A stretch of 64,000 bases of DNA from the NCBI RefSeq assembly GCF_003589925.1, contig NZ_CP032382.1, forward strand, positions 4,216,001 through 4,280,000. Direction: 5' to 3'. Below, one piece after another: positions 52,110-60,900 of the stretch. Within the stretch, counting starts at the first letter, position 1. The number at the start of each line of letters is the position of its first letter. The position numbers and the translations under genes are program-made. Origin of the DNA: Chryseolinea soli. Its GTDB lineage: Bacteria > Bacteroidota > Bacteroidia > Cytophagales > Cyclobacteriaceae. The notes beneath the pieces were generated by a model, which made no database searches, was not told the DNA's origin, and saw only the letters and a list, made by a program, of their open reading frames with translations.

Positions 52110-53117
52110 CTAAAATATAATTCCGAAGCTGAAGGCATTCAATGCCGGTCCTTTGCCTGAGGAGAACAGTTCGTTCAGGTCGTAGTTGAGGAATAAGTCA
52201 GTGGCTCGGTAGCCGATCTGCAGACGGGCACCGTAGCGCACGCTGTTCAGGTAGAAGCTGTCGTGGTTCTTGTCCTTTTGCTTGCCGTCGTCGTGGTATA
52301 CTTGTTTGGAGTGGCTGCCGATGCGATAGCCAACGTAGGGTCCGAGGCCAATGCGGAACGAGTTGTCGTAGCCTTCCCAGATGCGTGACTTGCGGCTGTG
52401 ATCGCCGAAGTCGATGATGGGCACGAGCGAGGCCATGATGTAGGAAGCTGTGAGTTTGCTTTTGGTGAAGTTCAACTCGCGAGGGTCTTCTACAAAATGA
52501 ACACCGATGTCGTCTTTCTGAATGAGCACGTTGTCTTGCTGGAATTTGAAGTTGTACCAGCTCACGCCCATGCCCCATTCCATGAAAAATTTCCTGCCCA
52601 GCCGCGTGCGTTGTATCGAGGAGAGGGCCACATACCACGAGCCCCAGGGACGAACCGAATACAGTGCGTTGTCGCTGTCGGGGAACTTGCCGTTATGCAG
52701 ATAGTTGTTGGTGCCCAGGTCGAAGTTGAACGATTGCCACGTGCGACCCCAGCCGCGTTCGTGCACGTTCACTTTCCAGTCGTGATCGTCATCGTCGTCG
52801 TTGTCATCATGGCTGCTGCCCGAGTTGCTGCTCCAATTTTCTTGGGTAGGTTCGGTAGTGGCTACAGTGTTAGTGCTGGCGGAATCGTTTTTCACGAGGG
52901 CTGACGTATCGCTTTTTTCGATCTTCACCAGAATGTCCTGGAAGAGTTGCTGGAAGTCGTAGTGCTTTAAGATATCCAGGTCCTTGCGGTCTTTTATGGT
53001 GAAGATGACCCGGCTGGTTTTGCCCAGCTCTACGATCACCGTGTCGCTCTTTTGCTGGGCCATGCCGAAGGTGATGGTGGCGCCTAGCAGTAGCGTTAGT
53101 AATATTTTCTTGTCCAT
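52110..53117 (-). CDS. Outer membrane beta-barrel protein with acidic linker
   Basis: The protein has 335 residues with a signal peptide (ILLTLLLGATITFGMAQQ). The N-terminal part (about 20-90) is a small domain (SDTVIVELGKTSRVIFTIKD). An Asp-rich stretch (SSHDDNDDDDDHDWKVN) leads to a beta-barrel (about 115-335; FNFDLGTNNYLHNGKFPDSD, RIGLGPYVGYRIGSHSKQVY, LFSSGKGPALNAFSFGIIF). It belongs to the PorT/OmpA-like barrels of Bacteroidota without a more exact assignment. It follows the anti-sigma-like gene by 6 bases, so it is in the operon of the ECF sigma factor. Confidence 0.82.
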   Translation of the reverse strand: MDKKILLTLLLGATITFGMAQQKSDTVIVELGKTSRVIFTIKDRKDLDILKHYDFQQLFQDILVKIEKSDTSALVKNDSASTNTVATTEPTQENWSSNSGSSHDDNDDDDDHDWKVNVHERGWGRTWQSFNFDLGTNNYLHNGKFPDSDNALYSVRPWGSWYVALSSIQRTRLGRKFFMEWGMGVSWYNFKFQQDNVLIQKDDIGVHFVEDPRELNFTKSKLTASYIMASLVPIIDFGDHSRKSRIWEGYDNSFRIGLGPYVGYRIGSHSKQVYHDDGKQKDKNHDSFYLNSVRYGARLQIGYRATDLFLNYDLNELFSSGKGPALNAFSFGIIF

Positions 53118-53123
53118 GTTCTT

Positions 53124-53907
53124 TTACTTGTTTTGTCCACGTTTTTCATTCTTAAAATTCAGCGCGAGAATTTCATTTTTCCGCTGCCGAAGTTCGCCGA
53201 ACGGATCCTGGTTGTTCTTCAGGTCGTCTGCTTTCTTCAACAGCTTCTGAAACGTAGATGGCTTCTTCTCCTCAGAGGTTGCTTCAGCCAAAGCAACTTT
53301 ATCCAAATATTTTTCCGACTCTGCCGCGGTGATGGTGATCATGATCTTTTTCGGAGCAGCATTGGCAGGCACAGTAGTTTCGGCAACAGCCGGTGCAGAA
53401 GTCTGTGGTGTTGAGGTCTCCATAGCAACGCTGTTTACAACGTCATTGGTATACGCCGGTTCGTTAGGGATGACGTCTGTCGGTGCTGGTGCTTCGTTCT
53501 TTTCTGCCTGACGCGGAAGTTCCTTTTTATGCGTGCCCGTGACCGCATGATTTCTTTTTGATTCGTGCGCAACACCTGCAGACGCCGGATCTTTTTTCAG
53601 TGGAGGCGAGATCACGGGTGTGGCCGACTCGGTTGTGGTGGTTGGCGAGGACTCTTTCTGAACGGGCTTTTGCGTTTTCGGTTCAGTGGTGGTTGCCGTT
53701 TGGGCGGCGTCTGGTTTGGTCATCCCAATCCATAGGGTATAGCTCACCAGGGCGGTCAACAGGAGGGATGCCGCTATTTTCCACCATAATCCTTTATGTG
53801 TTTTTTTTTTCAAGTTCTGCTTCGATCTTGTTCCAAGCCCGCGGAGGGGCCGGTTGTTGGTAGTTCTCCAGCTTGTCGCGGAAGAATTTGTCAGGTTGCT
53901 GATTCAT
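53124..53907 (-). CDS. Membrane anti-sigma-like protein, split by a +1 shift at an A10 tract
   Basis: From the ATG at 53907 the frame reads a typical cytosolic anti-sigma head (MNQQPDKFFRDKLENYQQPA, then RAWNKIEAELE). Ten consecutive A residues on the coding strand (53801-53810) then shift it into a stop. The next frame continues with THKGLWWKIAASLLLTALVS, a membrane helix, and a Pro/Thr/Lys-rich periplasmic part to 53124. Nine As would join both parts into one protein of about 260 residues. The second part alone would need a TTG start at 53813. The ATG overlaps the end of the sigma gene by 17 bases. This could be a sequencing error, an inactivating mutation, phase variation or slippage. Confidence 0.75.
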
Positions 53908-54478
53908 CGCTGCTTAATTTTTTGTTCTCCACCCAATCTTTATCCTGTAATATTTTTTGCAAATAGGTCCGTGCGCGGCTCAGCTGCGACTTGGACGTAT
54001 TTTCGCTGATGCCCAATTGTTCGGCGATCTCTTTGTGGGAGTAGCCGTCGATAGCGTATAAGTTGAAGACGATGCGATAGCCGGTGGGGAGCTCCTGGAT
54101 CATTTTCAGGAGGTCTTCGGCTTCCAGGTGATCGCTCAGGCTGTTGTAGTCCGGTTCGCGGTCGGCCTGTTCCAGCTCGGTTTCCAGGTACATCGAGCGG
54201 TGGCGGCGCAGGTAGGTGAGCGCTTCGTTCACCACGATCCGGCGGATCCATCCCTCAAAGCTGCCCTCGCTCTTGAACTGCGCGATCTTGTCAAAAACCT
54301 TCATAAATGCCGTCACCAGGATGTCTTCCGCTTCCATCACGTCTTTCACGTAACGATAGCAGAGGCCATACATTTTTGACGAATAGGTGTCATAAAGCAG
54401 CTTCTGCGCGTTGCGATCGCGCCGAAGGCATCCTTTGATCAGTTCGTCTTCTTTTGCCCGGTAAATTTTGAATTGCAT
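53891..54478 (-). CDS. ECF-type RNA polymerase sigma factor
   Basis: The protein has 195 residues. Sigma region 2 (about 20-90) reads AQKLLYDTYSSKMYGLCYRY, then ILVTAFMKVFDKIAQFKSEG with FEGWIRRIVVNEALTYLRRH. Region 4 (about 130-185) has LPTGYRIVFNLYAIDGYSHK and EIAEQLGISENTSKSQLSRA. It is a standard extracytoplasmic-function sigma factor. It is cotranscribed with the overlapping anti-sigma-like gene and the beta-barrel gene, so envelope stress control is likely. Confidence 0.95.
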   Translation of the reverse strand: MQFKIYRAKEDELIKGCLRRDRNAQKLLYDTYSSKMYGLCYRYVKDVMEAEDILVTAFMKVFDKIAQFKSEGSFEGWIRRIVVNEALTYLRRHRSMYLETELEQADREPDYNSLSDHLEAEDLLKMIQELPTGYRIVFNLYAIDGYSHKEIAEQLGISENTSKSQLSRARTYLQKILQDKDWVENKKLSSDESAT

Positions 54479-54635
54479 TTAAAGGGTTTCCAGCAGGTAA
54501 GATGCAGCGGTGGCAGCCGGGGTTGCGCGGCGTCTGAAAAATTGTTTCCAGGCGTCAAAACCCCGTAAAATACCTCAGCGCCTTAACCCGGATCGATGCG
54601 AAACGGTTAAGGCGCCGGTACAAAAATAGCGTTTA

Positions 54636-54689
54636 CTAAAGTACCAGGCTAACCAGGTACACCAGCAGGAAAAGGATAAAAATGATCAT
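54636..54689 (-). CDS. Candidate 17-residue hydrophobic micropeptide
   Basis: ATG at 54689 to TAG at 54636 encodes MIIFILFLLVYLVSLVL, a pure membrane helix, 18 bases after the stop of the PspC-domain gene. It may be a membrane micropeptide or chance. The rest of the 54479-54707 gap shows nothing. Confidence 0.25.
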   Translation of the reverse strand: MIIFILFLLVYLVSLVL

Positions 54690-54707
54690 AACAACAGGGA
54701 TTGGGGA

Positions 54708-57119
54708 TTAGTCTTTCTTTATAACGTTAGGGTTGCCCCGGTAGTCGATGTCGCTGGCCAGCCCTTCGTCCATTTCCAGGCTGCCACTCACATTTACTTT
54801 AGCCGAGGAGGCGCCGTTGGCGTCTACCATGGCATCTTGGACTTCCAGGTTGTAGGCCCGCAGCTTGGAGGCAAACTGCAGTTCGGCATCCAGGTTGGTC
54901 GCCCGGCCGGAAAGCTCGGCTTCCGATTTACCCGTCAGGTGGAGCACCACGTTGCGGGCGTCCAATTCGCCACGCACTTTCACCGGCCCGCGCAATTCGA
55001 TGTCCAGGTTGTCCATCGTAAAACTTTCGAACTGCACTTTGCCATAGCCTTCCGCTTCAATTTTTTCAAGATGGGGCATGGTGATGTTGATCCGGATCTC
55101 ATCGATGTCGGTCATTTCGCTATTCCACTTGAATTTCTTTTTGTTCTCATAGTTGATCACCAGCGTTTCGCCGGAGCGGAAAATTTTATACTTGTTTTTT
55201 TCCGATTCCGATCCGATCAGTTCCACGGCATAGTCGTCGCCGGATTTAATGTGCACATCGAAGACACCGCGGATCTCCAACTCATTGAAATCGCGCAGGC
55301 CGAATTCGTCTGTGATGGAATTCTTTTCTTCCTCCGATTTCGGGCATGTCAGACACGTCAACCCTTTTTCCGTCATCGTCCAGGTTTGGCCCTCCATATC
55401 GTCATACTCTACATATTGACTGATGAAACGGCTGGAATGTTCGTCCATGATGAACGGAAAGTTATAGGGAATATACAAGGTCATGTCCAGGCGCTGTGCG
55501 CGGAAGAGCGCGTCTTTGGCAAACAGGATGTTGGAGTCGAACGTGAGCACCGAGTCCTGTACGTCGACATGGTACTGGGCCATGTGGGCGTTCTCAATGG
55601 CTTGTTGCTTGGTCGTTCCCTGGGCTTTGAAGTTTTGTACAAGCTTCAGACCGGGGCCCTCATATCCTTTCAAGGTCAGGGTAGCGGCGTGGTAATCGTC
55701 CATGCCCACTTCGTTGATCTTGAGCACGGCAGTCTTGCCGTTGATCTTATAGGTGTCCTCCACCTTGTATTCGCCTTCCTCCTTGAAGGAATAAACGATC
55801 TTGGGAATGCCCACGCTCAGCATGGCGATGCTCACAAAGAACAGGACAAACATGGTCCAGCCCACGGTGGGATTGAAAACATATTTCTTGGCAATGATGG
55901 ACGATCCCAGCAAGGTGACAAAAGAAGCGGGGATGACCAGGGCCAGAAAAGCCGCGAACACGATCCATCCGGAGAAGCTGTTGGTGAAAGCTTGCAGGGG
56001 CAAGCTCATGTCGGCCTGGTTCACCCAGGAGAAAGCCGAAGCTGAGAACAGCCCGATCAGAATACCGCCACAAATGATGGCCGTCAGCATCAGGCTCAGG
56101 CCCACCAGGATCACAACGATACCGATGGCGACTCTCAACACTTCTACCAGCGGCACCAGGATCTTGCCCAGGACGCTCAGCAGCAAGCCGATCAATCGAA
56201 AGGGAAACAACAGGATCTTGGTGGCCAGGTTTTCTTGCTTTCCGGTGCCCGTGTCACCGAGATTTTTTTTAATGTTCGACTCGATATTCGACAGCGTCAC
56301 GGGTTCACCTTGCATCTCCATGCGATCGGTAAGGCTTTTTGCCTCCGGCAAGGCAATCCACATGATGATGTAGATCAGGAAACCCACGCCGAAGAAGATG
56401 GTGAACAGCACGAACAACAGCCGCACCGCCACGATGTCCATTCCAAAATAGGCAGCTACACCGCCCGACACACCGCCGATCACTTTGCGCTCGGGGTCGC
56501 GAAACATCTTTTTGCCCATGTCGGTCTCTTCCAGGTCATACGACCCGGGCACCACGATCCACATCACGATGTAGACTAAGATGGTGAGGCCATAGGCAAA
56601 GGCCAGCAAGCCGAAGAAAAGCCTGATCCACACCGGGTCTATACTGAAGTAGTTCCCAATACCCGAGCAGACACCGCCCAGGATCTTTCGCTTTTGGTCG
56701 CGCAGTAGTTGCTGGGAAGGCCGGAAAGTTTTGCCGCCGCCCATGCCCGTGCTGGCGCCGCCGCCGTCAGATGACGTGTTGGTTTCCGCTTCGGCCTTTT
56801 GGGAATTCTGGGTACTTTGACGGCTCGCCGTTTCGGGGGCGCCATCCGTTTCCTCGGCAGCCTTGAAGTCGCTAACACTACCCATGGTAGCCACCAGCGC
56901 GTGCACATCCTCGGCCGTGATCACCTGCTTGCCCTCGTTGAGCTTGGACAGGAAGATCTCCGCTACACGGCTTTCGATGTCGGCCAGGATCTCGCTGCTA
57001 TCTTCGAAGGTGGCGAAATACTTGTTGATCGAGTCCAGATATTTCCGGAGCGTATCATAACCATCCTCTTCTATATGAAAGATTATACCGCTGATGTTGA
57101 TGCTTATATTTTTTTTCAT
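54708..57119 (-). CDS. Double PspC-domain membrane protein with C-terminal DUF2807 (GIN) domain
   Basis: The protein has 803 residues. A cytosolic N-terminal domain (1-80, ISINISGIIFHIEEDGYDTL) is followed by a Ser/Gly-rich linker. PspC domain one (about 133-195) has RDQKRKILGGVCSGIGNYFS, and PspC domain two (about 203-265) has RDPERKVIGGVSGGVAAYFG. Further membrane helices (about 300-460) and a beta-helical DUF2807 head-GIN domain (about 610-790; FNELEIRGVFDVHIKSGDDY) complete it. It is an envelope-stress type protein controlled by the PadR gene 24 bases upstream, a common pair in the phylum. Confidence 0.93.
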   Translation of the reverse strand: MKKNISINISGIIFHIEEDGYDTLRKYLDSINKYFATFEDSSEILADIESRVAEIFLSKLNEGKQVITAEDVHALVATMGSVSDFKAAEETDGAPETASRQSTQNSQKAEAETNTSSDGGGASTGMGGGKTFRPSQQLLRDQKRKILGGVCSGIGNYFSIDPVWIRLFFGLLAFAYGLTILVYIVMWIVVPGSYDLEETDMGKKMFRDPERKVIGGVSGGVAAYFGMDIVAVRLLFVLFTIFFGVGFLIYIIMWIALPEAKSLTDRMEMQGEPVTLSNIESNIKKNLGDTGTGKQENLATKILLFPFRLIGLLLSVLGKILVPLVEVLRVAIGIVVILVGLSLMLTAIICGGILIGLFSASAFSWVNQADMSLPLQAFTNSFSGWIVFAAFLALVIPASFVTLLGSSIIAKKYVFNPTVGWTMFVLFFVSIAMLSVGIPKIVYSFKEEGEYKVEDTYKINGKTAVLKINEVGMDDYHAATLTLKGYEGPGLKLVQNFKAQGTTKQQAIENAHMAQYHVDVQDSVLTFDSNILFAKDALFRAQRLDMTLYIPYNFPFIMDEHSSRFISQYVEYDDMEGQTWTMTEKGLTCLTCPKSEEEKNSITDEFGLRDFNELEIRGVFDVHIKSGDDYAVELIGSESEKNKYKIFRSGETLVINYENKKKFKWNSEMTDIDEIRINITMPHLEKIEAEGYGKVQFESFTMDNLDIELRGPVKVRGELDARNVVLHLTGKSEAELSGRATNLDAELQFASKLRAYNLEVQDAMVDANGASSAKVNVSGSLEMDEGLASDIDYRGNPNVIKKD

Positions 57120-57143
57120 AACTCTGTAAGTCTCGTTTGGGGA

Positions 57144-57479
57144 TTAAGCGATGGGTCTGGAGGTGATCATTTGGGTAGAGTGCACAAGGTCGTCCCAGGT
57201 CTCCGTAAGGCTTCCCAGGAATTTGCTTCCCTTGTCGGTGAGCTTGTAATACTTGCGGGGAGGCCCGGATTTGGATTCTACCCATTTATATTCCAGCAGC
57301 CCGGCGTTCTTAAGCCGAGTAAGAAGGGGATACAGCGTGCCCTCCACGACGATGATTTTTGCTGACGTCAATTCATCCAACATATCTGACGCGTAAACTT
57401 CGCCCCGCGAAATTATGTGGAGGATGCAGTATTCCAATATTCCCTTCCTCATTTGTACTTGCGTGTTTTCGAGATTCAT
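57144..57479 (-). CDS. PadR-family transcriptional regulator
   Basis: The protein has 111 residues from the ATG at 57479 (MNLENTQVQMRKGILEYCIL); an in-frame start 19 codons upstream lies before the typical start. The PadR winged helix shows IISRGEVYASDMLDELTSAK, then VEGTLYPLLTRLKNAGLLEY and the wing SGPPRKYYKLTDKG. It probably represses its own operon with the PspC-domain gene 24 bases downstream. Confidence 0.95.
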   Translation of the reverse strand: MNLENTQVQMRKGILEYCILHIISRGEVYASDMLDELTSAKIIVVEGTLYPLLTRLKNAGLLEYKWVESKSGPPRKYYKLTDKGSKFLGSLTETWDDLVHSTQMITSRPIA

Positions 57480-57514
57480 ACCGCCCTTATTTAGTTCTTC
57501 TAATTCTTTATACG

Positions 57515-57541
57515 CAAAAGTACTATGTATGACCAAGTACC
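57515..57541 (-). promoter_or_regulatory. Candidate promoter/operator of the padR-pspC operon
   Basis: On the minus strand TACTTTTG (57522-57515) matches the Bacteroidota -7 pattern TA-N2-TTTG. Two AAGTAC units (57518-57523 and 57535-57540) overlap and follow it and could bind the PadR dimer. No convincing -33 TTG at the right distance was found. Confidence 0.35.
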
Positions 57542-57901
57542 TTTAGAAAAGTTTAAATTTTTGTAAAAAGTGCCTTATTTATGCTAGAAACGAGGTTTGT
57601 GTTTCCAACCTGCCGACCACTCGCCTTCGAGAAAGGCCGATTATGTTCATATATGGACAGCGTTGTGTTCAAAATTTGTGAGACTTGGAGGGAATTCAGC
57701 CCCAAAATTTTTGTCAAATCGTAGTGACAACCGCGCAGGCGCGTATCCAGCAGGGATTTTTGTGTTTTGTGTTCCAGAATCGTTGTTGACATAACCGAGA
57801 TATAGCAATTGCCATGCAGGAGTGAAATCGCGTTGGCGATTGGCAGAACTCCAGGCGTCTCCTGCTTTTTGATTACTTTCGCATTTCGTTTGGTATTCAC
57901 C

Positions 57902-60900
57902 ATGAGGGCTGTTCGCTTGTTGATGAGATCTTCGTACCTGGCTGTTTTCTTCTGGCTTTTCGTGGCTTTCTCAGCCTATTCGCAGGTAGGAAACGAGTGG
58001 ATTGATTTTAGCCAGCCCTATTTCAAAATCCCCGTCGCCAAGGAAGGCATTTACCGGCTCACCTATTCCGATCTGCAAGCCGCAGGTTTTCCCGTGGGCG
58101 CTGTCGACCCATCCCGCATCAAAATTTTTCACCGCGGTGTGGAGCAGTCCATTTATGTAGAGGGGCAAGGAGACGCGCAGTTCGATGCGGCGGATTTTAT
58201 AGAATTTTACGGCCAGCGAAATGATGGCACCCAAGACGCCGGGCTTTACAAACCGGTCACGGCCCAGGTCAATAAATATTATAACCTGTATAGCGACACC
58301 ACCTGCTATTTTCTCACCATCGCCGGCACATCCGGAAAGCGGATGGACAACTTCTCGGAGGCACCCGGGGCTTTACCCACGGCCACCTTTCACTACGATG
58401 AAAAACTATTGGTGCTCACCACCAGCTATTCGACCGGTACAGAATTTGGCGACATTCAGAATTCTTTCTACGATGTGGGAGAGGGATGGATGGGCGAGCC
58501 GGTCTATGAAAATCAGTCGATCAATTATGTCCTGAATAACGTCTTGCAGACCGTTCCGGCGGGTGGCGTGCCCGTGGTGGAAATTGAAGTGGTGGGCAGG
58601 GGCCCTATGCAACATTCGGGCGAGGTTTACATCAACAATCAATTCCTCACGTCTTTTCAATTCACCGGTTTTGACACCTACACCTTCAGCCAGACGCTGG
58701 ACTGGTCCATGATTCCCGGCTCGGGGATCGTAACGGTGACGCTAAAGGCCATTGGTATCGGCGGCGCGCCAGATCGGTTTAGTACGGTCTATGTCAAATT
58801 AAGATATCCTCAAAAAACAGACGCCGCTTCGGCCGCCGAGAAAACTTTTGTGTTGCCGGCAGATCCCACGGGGAAGTCTTATGTACAGATCGAAAATGCT
58901 GCCGGGCTCAGATTATTCGACGTGACCGATCCCAATGCGGTCACCGCCATCGGCACCACGTTCTCCACGACGCTGAACGCTGTGGTGCCCGCGACGGATA
59001 CGGAAAGGAAAATATACGGCACGACGACGGTTTTTACGCCGGCGATCAAACCGGTTAGTTTCCGGCAGATCAACCCGGCGCAACATGACTATATTATGAT
59101 CAGCCACCCGCTGCTTCGGAAGGCGGCTGCCGGATACAGCGATCCGGTGAAGGCGTTTGCCGGCTACAGGGCTTCCCCGGAAGGTGGCGGCTATGACACG
59201 TTGTTGGTCAATGTGCAGCAGGTGTACGATCAGTTTAATTACGGCGAACCTTCGCCCACGGCCATTTTCAATTTTATGAAATACCTGGCCGGCGTGAAGA
59301 TGCCGAAGTATTTATTGTTGGTGGGAAAAGGGCTCGACGTATACTACCGTTATTTCCGCAACCCCCCCAATAGCTTGGGAGAGTTTCGCGATCTCATTCC
59401 TTCGTCGGGCGTTCCGGCATCCGATGCGGCCTATACGGCTGGGCTGGGAGGGACGATCTATGAGCCCGCCGTCGCCACGGGACGCTTACCCGCCCTCAAG
59501 GCCGACGACGTGGCTGCCTACCTGGACAAAATAAAAGAAATGGAAGCCACGCCATTCGATGACCTCTGGCGCAAAAACATTCTTCACCTCAGCGGTGGCA
59601 TCGAAGAAGGTGAGCCGCAGTTGTTCCAGTCGTACCTGAAAGGATTTCAGACCATTGCCGAGGGGTATCACTATGGAGCCAAAGTGGCCGCGTTGGCCAA
59701 ATACTCCAAGGAGATCCAACATGTGAACATTGCCGAACAAGTGAATGCCGGCCTGAGCCTGGTCACGTTCTTCGGCCACTCGTCGGTAAGCACGCTGGAT
59801 TTTGATGTAGGCTATGTGACGGACCCGGTGCTGGGGTATAAGAACAAGGGAAAATATCCCATCCTGCTGATGAACGGTTGCAATGCCGGTTCATTCTTTG
59901 TGAACTACACCTTGTTTGGTGAAGACTGGGTGGTGGCCCGCGACAAGGGAGCCACCGGCTTTATCGGTCACAGTTCCTTTGCTTTTGTAGAGCTATTAAA
60001 AAAATACTCTGAAACATTCTACCAGGTAGGCTATGGCGACTCCACCTATATCCGGCAAGGCATCGGCGACATTCTGCGGGAGACCGCCAAGCGCTATATG
60101 GCAGATGCCTTTGTGTCGCCGGCCAACATCAGCCAGGTTCAACAGATGATCCTCTTGGGCGATCCCGCGGTGAGATTGTTTGGTCCACGCAAGGCCGACC
60201 TGGAGATCAACGACAATAATGTTTCCTTTGAATCTTTCGACGGCCAGCCCATCACGGCGCTGGTGGATTCATTTGCCATAAAGATGATTGTTCGCAATTT
60301 TGGCCAGGCCAAGGAGAACACCATCCGCGTTGAGGTGCTGCGCACGCTGAACGACAACTCCACCATCACCTATGACACGCTGATCCCCGCGACGAAATAC
60401 AGCGACACGCTCACGTTTGTTATCCGCAAAGGAAGAGAAGAAGGATTTGGGAACAACACCTTCCGCATCACCCTCGATCCCGATAACATCTTGCCCGAAT
60501 TGAATGAGGAAAACAACGTAGCCGGCAAGACCTTGTTCATTCCCTCCAATGGCACCAAGAATTTATTTCCTTCGGCCTATGCCATTGTCAATACCGTGCA
60601 GGTCAGTGTATCTTTTCAATCAACCGACTTGTTGTCGGCCGAGCGCGACTTCTTATTGGAGATCGACACGGCCTATACCTTCGACAGCGATTATAAAAAA
60701 CAGTTCAAGCTAAAGGGTCAGGTGCTGGCCCGGCAGGAAATAGCCATGCTGGACGCCGACACCCTCGTATATTATTGGCGCACCAAACTGGCCGATCCCA
60801 AGGCCGGCGAAAGTGAAGAATGGACGTCGAGTTCGTTTACCTATATTAAAGACGGCCCCGAAGGATGGGCCCAGGTAGACTTTCCACAATACTTGTACAA

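Noticed and set aside
54837..56045. Open frame of about 400 codons antisense to the PspC-domain gene
   Set aside because: Phe/His/Val-rich shadow; the PspC and DUF2807 domains on the other strand are unambiguous.
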